A stretch of DNA of 64,000 nucleotides, from assembly GCA_964411985.1 (NCBI GenBank), contig CAYPNF010000009.1, positions 133,668 through 197,667 of the forward strand, given 5' to 3'. Shown piece by piece: positions 50,201 to 57,884 of the stretch (position 1 is its first letter; every line of letters starts with the position of its first letter). The stretch is from CAYPNF01 sp964411985 (GTDB lineage Bacteria > Verrucomicrobiota > Verrucomicrobiia > Limisphaerales > J093). The notes under the pieces are model-generated. The model ran no database searches, was not told the origin of the DNA, and worked only from the letters and a program-made list of their open reading frames with translations. A program made the translations under genes and the position numbers.

Positions 50201-52426
50201 GTGTCACCTCACCATATGCAGATCATGCCAGCCATTTCGTCCTGCCCGGCATCCCCGATGTCGTGCTCCAGGCTCGGGAGTGCTTCTGCTGGTTTGACGA
50301 GAGTGCTTTTCGTCATCTGTTTCCTTCAAACCTTTGGTCTGGCCGCGACGGAGCCTGGGCCACCCCTTGCGTTCCCCGTGGATATGGCTGCTCTATACAA
50401 AACCACGAATGTCTGGAACCTGCACCTTCGCTTCGAAGCGGGGCAATGGGAAGCGATGGAGCCGAAGGGGGGGCAGGGTTTTTTCGGAGGCCCACCGGGT
50501 GGACCTGGCCCTGGCCGGGGTGGCCCAGGTGGGCCAGGCGGATTCGGGGGGCCGCCCGGGGGAGGCGGATTCGGCCCGGCTATGTTCATCGCACCTGCCT
50601 TTCTCGAACAAGGGGACACGGATCATGATGCCCGGCTCTCCCAACGCGAGTTCGAGGCACTTTCACATAAGTGGTTTGCGACCTGGGACACCAACCGGTC
50701 TGGAAAACTGAACCTTACCACGCTCCAGGAAGGGATAAACACCAGTTTCATGCCCCAAGGCTTCGGCGGCCCTCCTGTTGGCGGACCGGGAGCCAGAGGG
50801 GGTGGTCCGGGAGGTCCCCCGGCAGGCCTTGGGGGTCCAGGAGGTCGTGGTGGTGGACCTTCTCTGCAGGGACCAGAAGGGAAAAGAAACGGTCTGGCTT
50901 CGGCCGCGGGTATGGAGTTTCTCAGCGTGAAAGCCGACCTCGATTTTAACGGTAGGTTCTTTCCTCAGGTCGATGTCCGGTATAAAGGCAATGGCACTTT
51001 CATGGAGTCACGCCAGTCGCTGAAGAGATCTCTGAAGATTGATCTGAACGACCGAGTCAAAGGCCGGAAGCTAGCCGGCGTCGCAAAACTCAACCTGCAC
51101 AATTGCATCACGGATGCGAGTTGGATGAACGAGGTCCTTTCTCACCAATTGTACCGGGATGCGGGAGTGCCTGCTTCGCGAAGCACCTATGCCAAGGTCT
51201 ATGTAACGGTCCCAGGCAAACACGATCACCAGTACCTGGGGCTCTACTCGATGATTGAGAATCCCGACAACAATCTAGCGGAAGACAGGTTCGGCACCCG
51301 GAAGGGTGCGCTTTTCAAACCGGTAACCCGTCAACTATTCGAGGACGTCGGTGACACCTGGGACCGGTATCGCCAGGCGTACGATGCCAAGACGCCGGTC
51401 ACGGACGACGAGACTGGCCGGGTGATCGCGTTCTGCAAACTAGTTTCCCACGCCGACGACCAGGAGTTTGCCACCCGGTTGCCCGAATTTCTCGAATTGG
51501 AGAAGTTCGCCCGTTACATGGCGGTCACCACCTGGCTTAGCACCCTGGATAGCGTTTTAGGGGTCGGCCAGAACTTCTTGATGTACCTCCACCCCAAGAC
51601 GCGCCGTTTCGAGTTTCTGCCTTGGGATCTCGACCATTCGTTTGGGCAATTCCCCATGATTGGCAGCCAGGAAGGTCGGGAGCAACTCAGCATTCGGAAA
51701 CCTTGGCAGGGCAACATCCTGTTCCTGGAGCGGGTCTTCAAGGTCCCCGCCTTTAACAAGCTTTATCTCGCCCGCATGGAGGAGTTTAGCCGTACCATTT
51801 TTCGCCCCGAACGCTTCCACTCTCAAGTCGACCAGCTCGCCGCCACCATTCGCCCAGCCGTCGCCGAAGAGTCGCAGGACAAGTTGGCCCGATTCGATAA
51901 AGTGGTGGCTGGCGAATCAGCTCCACGTGGGGGGTTCGGAGGATTCGGCCCGGCTCCCAAACCGATCAAAGCTTTCGTTACCGCGCGTGCCCAATCGGTG
52001 CTGGACCAACTTGCAGGGAAGTCGGAAGGCCAAACCTTGGGGGGATTTGGTGGACCCGGAGGTCCGGGGGGCTTCGGAGGCCCGGGTGGGCCGAGAGGGG
52101 GTCCCGGTGGCCCAGGTGGACCGGGAGGGCCCAACGGGGTGCGTTTCGGTCCCGGCATGTTCCTGGGACCTCCCTTCATGGAGGCTCTTGACGCAGACAA
52201 AGATGGTTCCCTAAGTTCCGAGGAGTTTTTCCAAGGCTTCAAGAAATGGTTCGCGGCCTGGAACACAGACCAGTCCGGCGTCCTTACCGACGAACAGCTT
52301 CGTGCAGGGATTAACAAAGATCTCTCGCCCTTCCGAGGTGGCTTCCCCGGCGGACCGGGTTTCGGGCCGCCTCCCGGTGGAGGTCCGCCCCCCGGCATGG
52401 AGCCGGACGACGATGTCCTGCATTGA
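50201..52426 (+). CDS. CotH-like kinase family protein with EF-hands and Gly/Pro-rich linkers
   Basis: 741 residues from the GTG at 50201; several ATGs follow within 60 bp. A signal peptide (ending near 48, FGLAATEP) precedes a Gly-Pro rich region. An EF-hand pair follows (DTDHDARLSQREFEALS, DTNRSGKLN), then the CotH domain (about 240-600; KRSLKIDLNDRVKGRKLAGV, LGLYSMIENPDNNLAEDRFG, FEFLPWDLDHSFGQF with the catalytic Asp). A second Gly-Pro region and a second EF pair (DADKDGSLSSEEFFQ, NTDQSGVL) close the protein. CotH proteins phosphorylate secreted proteins, shown for spore coat CotB/CotG in Bacillus. First of a tight four-gene cluster. Confidence 0.92.
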   Translation: MSPHHMQIMPAISSCPASPMSCSRLGSASAGLTRVLFVICFLQTFGLAATEPGPPLAFPVDMAALYKTTNVWNLHLRFEAGQWEAMEPKGGQGFFGGPPGGPGPGRGGPGGPGGFGGPPGGGGFGPAMFIAPAFLEQGDTDHDARLSQREFEALSHKWFATWDTNRSGKLNLTTLQEGINTSFMPQGFGGPPVGGPGARGGGPGGPPAGLGGPGGRGGGPSLQGPEGKRNGLASAAGMEFLSVKADLDFNGRFFPQVDVRYKGNGTFMESRQSLKRSLKIDLNDRVKGRKLAGVAKLNLHNCITDASWMNEVLSHQLYRDAGVPASRSTYAKVYVTVPGKHDHQYLGLYSMIENPDNNLAEDRFGTRKGALFKPVTRQLFEDVGDTWDRYRQAYDAKTPVTDDETGRVIAFCKLVSHADDQEFATRLPEFLELEKFARYMAVTTWLSTLDSVLGVGQNFLMYLHPKTRRFEFLPWDLDHSFGQFPMIGSQEGREQLSIRKPWQGNILFLERVFKVPAFNKLYLARMEEFSRTIFRPERFHSQVDQLAATIRPAVAEESQDKLARFDKVVAGESAPRGGFGGFGPAPKPIKAFVTARAQSVLDQLAGKSEGQTLGGFGGPGGPGGFGGPGGPRGGPGGPGGPGGPNGVRFGPGMFLGPPFMEALDADKDGSLSSEEFFQGFKKWFAAWNTDQSGVLTDEQLRAGINKDLSPFRGGFPGGPGFGPPPGGGPPPGMEPDDDVLH

Positions 52427-52480
52427 TCTCGAAATGGTTGGAATCCGTCACAAGTCATACTATCATCACCGCATAACTCT

Positions 52481-53167
52481 ATGCCCACCGCACAGTCTCT
52501 GAAAAACCTATTCTTGAACCCGACGGAAATTGCGTCGCTGCCCAATTTCGCCATTAGTCTCGCGATTTCCGCCCTGCTCGCGTTCCTGTTGGGGCTCGTC
52601 TATATCAAGTTTGGCCACTCTCTTTCCAACCGCCGCGTGTTCGCGCGGAATTTTCTTCTACTCACCGTCGCCACGACACTGGTCATCACCATCGTAAAGT
52701 CCTCCCTGGCCCTCTCGCTGGGGTTGGTGGGAGCGCTTTCGATCGTGCGGTTTCGCGCTGCGATCAAAGAGCCCGAAGAGCTCGCCTATCTTTTCCTCGC
52801 CATCAGCATTGGGCTCGGATTGGGTGCTGGCCAGGCGACCCTGACCGCTGCGGCCATGCTGGTCATTTTCGTGATCATCGCCATCCGCCACCTTGCTCAT
52901 CAGGCTCCTCCCACCGCGAATCTGTACCTGACGGTCTCCACGCCCAAACCCGGCACTCTGACCACTTCGCAGATCCTTCAAGCCTTGTCCGATGCGGGTG
53001 CCGCCGCTTCCCTGCGCCGTTTTGACGAAACGCCGGATCTGCTGGAAGCCTCTTTCCAGGTCGATTTCAAAGACGCAGGGAAACTGGAGCAGTTCAGCCA
53101 GAAACTCCGGGCGCTGAATGAACAAGTGCGGATCAGCTGTCTCGATGACCGTGGCCTCTCCGCTTGA
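52481..53167 (+). CDS. DUF4956 membrane protein
   Basis: 228 residues. Three or four transmembrane helices lie in the N-terminal half (FAISLAISALLAFLLGLVYI, FLLLTVATTLVITIVKSSLA, YLFLAISIGLGLGAGQATLT, AAMLVIFVIIAIRH). The characteristic loop LSLGLVGALSIVRFRAAIKE, PEELAYLFLAISIGLG marks DUF4956. The C-terminal 90 residues are a soluble alpha/beta domain. Its function is unknown. DUF4956 genes commonly neighbour CotH-like and VTC-domain genes. It overlaps the following gene's chosen start. Confidence 0.88.
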   Translation: MPTAQSLKNLFLNPTEIASLPNFAISLAISALLAFLLGLVYIKFGHSLSNRRVFARNFLLLTVATTLVITIVKSSLALSLGLVGALSIVRFRAAIKEPEELAYLFLAISIGLGLGAGQATLTAAAMLVIFVIIAIRHLAHQAPPTANLYLTVSTPKPGTLTTSQILQALSDAGAAASLRRFDETPDLLEASFQVDFKDAGKLEQFSQKLRALNEQVRISCLDDRGLSA

Positions 53168-53864
53168 TCTCTCCATGGCGCCCCACCCCAACCATCGGTA
53201 CGAGCGCAAATTCGTGGTGCAGGAGGGCCACTTGGCAGAAGTTCTGGCCGTGGTCCGCCATCATCCCGCCATGTTTCGGGAGATCTATCACCAGCGGGCG
53301 ATCAATAACCTCTACCTCGATACGCCCAGCCGCGCCCACTACCACGACCACGTGCACGGTGTCGCCAACCGCCTGAAAGTCAGGATCCGCTGGTACGGAC
53401 CTCTTCACGGGCACGTCGATCGCCCCGTTCTTGAGCGGAAGATCAAGGTGGGGTCAGTCGCTACCAAGGCGTCCAATCCGCTCGCGCCGTTTACCCTGAA
53501 CGGCACCTTTCCGGTACAAACCATTGCGAACGCTTTTCAAAGCAGCGACCTTGACCCTCATCTGCGGCATGGTCTCGGGCACCTGGATCCCAGTCTCATC
53601 AACCGTTATCAGCGACGTTACTTCCTCAGCGCAGACTCCCATTTCCGGCTGACGCTGGATGCGGGGTTGGAATGCTATGGGCTCAGCCATGCAACCGGAC
53701 ACCTCTTCCCAATCCCCGGTTCGTACCCTAGCGTCATTCTCGAACTGAAGTTCGACTCAGAACACGCCAGCAAGGCCGCCCAGGTGACGAACGCGTTTCC
53801 TTTTCGCCTCTCTCGTTGCTCTAAGTATGTCCTTGGCATGGACGCTCTCCACGCCATCATCTAG
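53145..53864 (+). CDS. VTC-domain polyphosphate polymerase-like protein
   Basis: 239 residues from the ATG at 53145, overlapping the DUF4956 stop by 23 bp; an ATG at 53175, 8 bp after that stop, is an equally good start. The tunnel-fold VTC signatures are present: RYERKFVVQEGHL at the N-terminus, INNLYLDTPSRAHYHDHVHG, RLKVRIRWYGPLHGHVDRPV, LERKIKVGSVATKA, NRYQRRYFLSADSHFRLTLD and SVILELKFDSEHASKAAQVT. In yeast this domain makes polyphosphate from ATP. Bacterial members are largely uncharacterised. Cytosolic, no signal. Confidence 0.9.
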   Translation: MTVASPLDLSMAPHPNHRYERKFVVQEGHLAEVLAVVRHHPAMFREIYHQRAINNLYLDTPSRAHYHDHVHGVANRLKVRIRWYGPLHGHVDRPVLERKIKVGSVATKASNPLAPFTLNGTFPVQTIANAFQSSDLDPHLRHGLGHLDPSLINRYQRRYFLSADSHFRLTLDAGLECYGLSHATGHLFPIPGSYPSVILELKFDSEHASKAAQVTNAFPFRLSRCSKYVLGMDALHAII

Positions 53865-53867
53865 GGA

Positions 53868-55406
53868 GTGGCAGAACCGAACCATACCCGTCGCGCCGAG
53901 CAACTGAAGGCCGCCGCCGCCGCCCTCGAGGCGATTGTCCAGGACCGTTCGCTCTTGGCTGAACTATCGGTTGAGGACCGCGCCCGGTTGTTGAAGGCGG
54001 CTGGTGAAGTCTATTGCCCCGACACGGCGCACCGGCGGCACCTCTACAAGGCCAAGGAACGTAAGCTTAAGGCGGCGCAATCGCGCCAAGCGGATACCGT
54101 TCGTGAAAACACCGGCATCCGCAAACTGCGCCAGGCCAGAGTCTTTACCACCCCGAACCTCCCGCCACCGCCCCAACTCGAGCTCGAGCCAGCCGAGGCT
54201 CCATCCCCGAGTCTGGAGGTTCATGAGTCCGAATACTGCTATATTTGTAAGCGGCCCTTCACCACTCTTCATCACTTTTACGACCAGCTCTGTCCTCCGT
54301 GTGCGGAGTTAAACTATCGCAAACGGACGGAACTTGCCGATCTCCGCGGACGGGTGGCCCTCCTGACGGGTGGGCGAGTGAAAATTGGCTATCAAGCCGG
54401 GATCAAACTCCTCCGCTCTGGCGCCAGTCTCATCGTAACCACCCGGTTCCCTCGCGATTCCGCTCTCCGCTATGCCCAGGAACCGGATTTTGCCGAGTGG
54501 GGTCACCGCTTGGAGGTCTTTGGTTTGGACCTGCGGCACACTCCCAGCGTTGAAGCGTTCTGCCAGCACATCCTCCATACCCGCTCCCGCCTGGATTTCA
54601 TTGTGAGTAACGCCTGCCAGACGGTCCGGCGCCCGCCCGATTTCTACCGACATATGATGGAGCGGGAAAACGGTCCCTTGCAGCACATGCCCGAGCCAAC
54701 CCGGAAGCTTCTGGGCGCTTACGAAGGTCTCCGCGGGTATAGCCTCCTGCCCTCCGGCACTCCCTCCCCCTCCGCGCCCGCGCCAATACCTTCCCTGGGG
54801 CTGCCCCATGCCGCTGCGTTGTCCCAAGTGCCCCTGCTCGCGGAGGAACTTACGGCGCAGCGCGATCTCTTTCCCGAAGGACGGCTGGATCAGGATCTGC
54901 AACAGGTTGACCTTCGCCAGCAGAATTCGTGGCGGCTGACCCTGGCGGAAGTCTCCTCGGTAGAGTTGTTGGAAGTCCACCTGGTGAACGCCGTGGCGCC
55001 GTTCATCCTGAATGCCCGGCTCAAGCCGCTGCTGCTCCGCACCCCGGAACGAGATAAGCATATCGTGAACGTCTCTGCGGTGGAAGGTCAGTTCTACCGG
55101 AAGTTCAAAACCACCCGCCACCCCCACACCAACATGGCCAAGGCAGCGCTGAACATGATGACCCGCACCTCCGCTGCTGACTACCATGCTGACGGCATCC
55201 ACATGAATAGTGTGGATACCGGATGGGTCACCGACGAAGACCCTCACGAGATCGCGCAGCGCAAAACCCGCGACCATCAATTTCATCCTCCGTTGGACAT
55301 CGTGGATGGCGCAGCGCGCATCGTGGATCCCATCATTTCCGGTTTCAACACTGGCAAACATGTCTGGGGCCAGTTCCTGAAGGACTACCAATCTGCGGAT
55401 TGGTAG
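53868..55406 (+). CDS. Short-chain dehydrogenase-like protein with N-terminal zinc-finger extension
   Basis: 512 residues from the GTG at 53868, 3 bp after the VTC stop. An N-terminal helical region of about 120 residues precedes a Cys4 zinc site (C124, C127, C142, C145). The Rossmann domain starts RGRVALLTGGRVKIGYQAGI, LLRSGASLIVTTRF, with TGG-R-x-KIG in place of TGxxxGIG. The Ser (403) of the SDR active site is present, but the Tyr position of YxxxK holds Thr 421 (TNMAK425). Y410-RKF-K414 lies upstream and might substitute. A non-canonical or non-catalytic SDR; cofactor binding is plausible, substrate unknown. Confidence 0.78.
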   Translation: MAEPNHTRRAEQLKAAAAALEAIVQDRSLLAELSVEDRARLLKAAGEVYCPDTAHRRHLYKAKERKLKAAQSRQADTVRENTGIRKLRQARVFTTPNLPPPPQLELEPAEAPSPSLEVHESEYCYICKRPFTTLHHFYDQLCPPCAELNYRKRTELADLRGRVALLTGGRVKIGYQAGIKLLRSGASLIVTTRFPRDSALRYAQEPDFAEWGHRLEVFGLDLRHTPSVEAFCQHILHTRSRLDFIVSNACQTVRRPPDFYRHMMERENGPLQHMPEPTRKLLGAYEGLRGYSLLPSGTPSPSAPAPIPSLGLPHAAALSQVPLLAEELTAQRDLFPEGRLDQDLQQVDLRQQNSWRLTLAEVSSVELLEVHLVNAVAPFILNARLKPLLLRTPERDKHIVNVSAVEGQFYRKFKTTRHPHTNMAKAALNMMTRTSAADYHADGIHMNSVDTGWVTDEDPHEIAQRKTRDHQFHPPLDIVDGAARIVDPIISGFNTGKHVWGQFLKDYQSADW

Positions 55407-55490
55407 CTCATGTCTGCTGTTCCCTTCCCAGATGGAAAGGGAGGGAAGTTATTCTTGCACCTCCCCCTGCCATGCGTGATTGAATGGGGC

Positions 55491-57884
55491 ATGCACACCA
55501 CTTCTGTAACCTTTCCGGGAGGGCGCCGTCGCCAAAGCCGATTCTTCACCCTGGCGGTTGCTTTCGTGACGGTGATAGGGCATTCCCTCTTTGGACAAGA
55601 GTCTCGTGGCGCCGGCATGATTCTCAATGGAGGATACGAGCAAGGGGCTCAGGGTTGGCGCACTTGGGCACGCGCTGCAGGCACCCTGACGGCTGGGCCA
55701 AGCTCCGACGCCCACACGGGGAAGTCCTCCCTCCTCCTGAAACACAGTGGGGCGGAAGAATGGAGTCTGGAACCGGAAATCCGGATCCCGGTTCAGGTCG
55801 GCCAGATGTTCGAACTGGAGTGTTGGGTGCGACTCAGGGGGACTGGCAGTGCGACGTTGTGCTTTTCCACCTGGGATGCAGCGGGCAAGCCGACCTCCTG
55901 GACTTACGGTTCTCGCATTGCGCAGGAGCGAGAAGGTTGGCAACACCTCGTGAGCCGGATCGTAGTACCTGCTGGCGTGGTGCAAATCCAACCGCGCTTG
56001 ATCGGATACCGCCCGTCCCAGGTATGGGTCGATGACTATTCCCTGGTGACCCGCGGAAATGTGGGGGACATGCGCCGGCCGGATCTGCCAACAAGCCTGA
56101 AAGTGAGCAACCGTTTTCTCGAGGTGACTCTAGACACCCGGGAAGCCTGCTTCGCGATCCGCGACCGGCGGAACCAGAGGTCGTGGCTGCAGAAACCGTT
56201 TGCTCCGGACCTGATTCTCAAGGATGCGCGAAAGAAGAAGGGCCGGCTGGAGTGCCTGCTGCTTCAGACGTCGTCGGGACTCGATCTCACCGCCTCGCTC
56301 TGGCTGGAGCCAAACCAGGCAGAGGCGGTGATGGAGTTGAAGGGCTCGGGCGAATTGGAGGGAGCCATTCAGTTTCCCCATCCCTTTGTGAGCCCGCCGG
56401 GGCATTACCTCGTAGTGCCTATGAACGAGGGGATCTCGTATCCGGTGGAGGATGCCTCCATTCCGCCGATGCATCTGATTGCCTATGGCGGGCATGGGAT
56501 TTCCATGGCCTTCTATGGGGTTACAGATGGTTCGCGTGGCCAAATGACCATCCTCGAGACTCCCAACGACGCCTCGATTCGGATCGAGCGTCTCGAGGGT
56601 CGGTTGACGGTCTTGCCGCAATGGGATCCAGAACTGGGCAAGTTCGGGTACACACGGAAGGCCCGGCTCGTCTTCTTTGAAAAGGGAGGACACGTTGCCA
56701 TGGCCAAGCGGTACCGGGCCTACGCCAGGGAGATTGGCCTACTGAAGACCTTGACCGAGAAGCGAAAGGAGAATCCCAACGTAGACCTGTTAATCGGGGC
56801 CGTGAACACCTGGTGCTGGGATCGGGATTCGGTGCCCATCGTGCGTGAGATGCAGTCGGCGGGCATCGACCGGATCCTGTGGAGCAACCAGCAATCGGAG
56901 GGCAATCTGAGGGCGTTGAATGAGCTGGGGGTCCTGACAAGCCGCTACGACATCTACCAGGATGTGATGGCAGTGACCAATTTCGCGCGCCTCCAATGGA
57001 TCCACCCTGACTGGACGAGCAATGCCTGGCCCAACGATATCATCCTCGACCCCTGGGGTCAGTGGATCAAGGGATGGGGAGTGGAAACGCGGGATGGCGG
57101 CATGATTCCGTGTGGAGTGATCTGCGATCGTCAAGCGCTGCCCTACGCTCGCGAGCGAATTCCCGCTGATCTAGCCACCCGACCGTATCGTTGCCGCTTC
57201 ATCGATACGACCACTGCGAACCCCTGGAATGAATGCTATCATCCCGATCATCCCATGACTCGGACGGAGAGCCGGAAATGGAAGATGGAGCTGCTGCGAT
57301 ACGTTTCCGCAGATCAGAAACTCGTGACGGGTTGCGAAACCGGGCATGATGCTGCAGTCCCTTTCCTCCATTATTTCGAGGGGATGCTGAGCCTTGGGCC
57401 CTATCGGGTACCGGACGCGGGTCGGCGCATGCAGGAGATATGGACGACGGTTCCCGAGAACGTGGCGAAGTTTCAGCTAGGGCACGCCTACCGACTCCCC
57501 CTCTGGGAACTGGTTTACCACGACTGCGTGGTGGCTCAATGGTACTGGGGTGACTACAACAACAAACTGCCGGCACTTTGGGATAAGCGCGATTTGTTCA
57601 ACCTGTTGTATGGAACACCCCCGATGTTCATGTTTCACCGTCGTCTCTGGGAGCAGAACAAAGATCGATTTGTGCAGAGCTATCGCAATACCTGCCCTCA
57701 CATTAGGAAGATAGGTTATGAGGAAATGACCGATCATCGGTTCCTGACGAGCGATCGTGCCGTTCAACAGACGGTATTTAGGAACGGGACACAGATCACC
57801 GTGAACTTTGGCTCAGTTCCCTTCCGGATGCCGGATGGCTCACAACTTTTGCCGCTAGGCTTCCTGGCGAAAGACCGACGATGA
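55491..57884 (+). CDS. Secreted glycoside-hydrolase-like protein with N-terminal carbohydrate-binding domain
   Basis: 797 residues from the ATG at 55491, chosen over 55410 because a signal peptide follows (RFFTLAVAFVTVIGHSLFGQ). Residues about 40-200 form a CBM4/9-like jelly roll (MILNGGYEQGAQGWRTWARA, GKSSLLLKHSGAEEW, VWVDDYSLVTRG). A beta domain and a TIM barrel follow (LLIGAVNTWCWDRDSVPIVR, AGIDRILWSNQQ, CRFIDTTTANPWNECYHPDH, LVTGCETGHDAAVPF). The pattern resembles GH101/GH129-type or DUF5696 barrels with an Asp and Glu pair, but I cannot assign a family. It is coupled to the next gene by a 4-bp overlap. Confidence 0.65.
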   Translation: MHTTSVTFPGGRRRQSRFFTLAVAFVTVIGHSLFGQESRGAGMILNGGYEQGAQGWRTWARAAGTLTAGPSSDAHTGKSSLLLKHSGAEEWSLEPEIRIPVQVGQMFELECWVRLRGTGSATLCFSTWDAAGKPTSWTYGSRIAQEREGWQHLVSRIVVPAGVVQIQPRLIGYRPSQVWVDDYSLVTRGNVGDMRRPDLPTSLKVSNRFLEVTLDTREACFAIRDRRNQRSWLQKPFAPDLILKDARKKKGRLECLLLQTSSGLDLTASLWLEPNQAEAVMELKGSGELEGAIQFPHPFVSPPGHYLVVPMNEGISYPVEDASIPPMHLIAYGGHGISMAFYGVTDGSRGQMTILETPNDASIRIERLEGRLTVLPQWDPELGKFGYTRKARLVFFEKGGHVAMAKRYRAYAREIGLLKTLTEKRKENPNVDLLIGAVNTWCWDRDSVPIVREMQSAGIDRILWSNQQSEGNLRALNELGVLTSRYDIYQDVMAVTNFARLQWIHPDWTSNAWPNDIILDPWGQWIKGWGVETRDGGMIPCGVICDRQALPYARERIPADLATRPYRCRFIDTTTANPWNECYHPDHPMTRTESRKWKMELLRYVSADQKLVTGCETGHDAAVPFLHYFEGMLSLGPYRVPDAGRRMQEIWTTVPENVAKFQLGHAYRLPLWELVYHDCVVAQWYWGDYNNKLPALWDKRDLFNLLYGTPPMFMFHRRLWEQNKDRFVQSYRNTCPHIRKIGYEEMTDHRFLTSDRAVQQTVFRNGTQITVNFGSVPFRMPDGSQLLPLGFLAKDRR

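Noticed and set aside
50470..52420. GGP-rich repetitive DNA suggestive of a CRISPR or tandem-repeat array
   Set aside because: The periodicity is that of Gly-Gly-Pro codons within the CotH reading frame, with no spacer structure.
54309..55391. 360-codon minus-strand frame opposite the SDR gene
   Set aside because: Antisense of a coding gene with clear Rossmann and zinc motifs; its own product is compositionally biased and has no recognised family.
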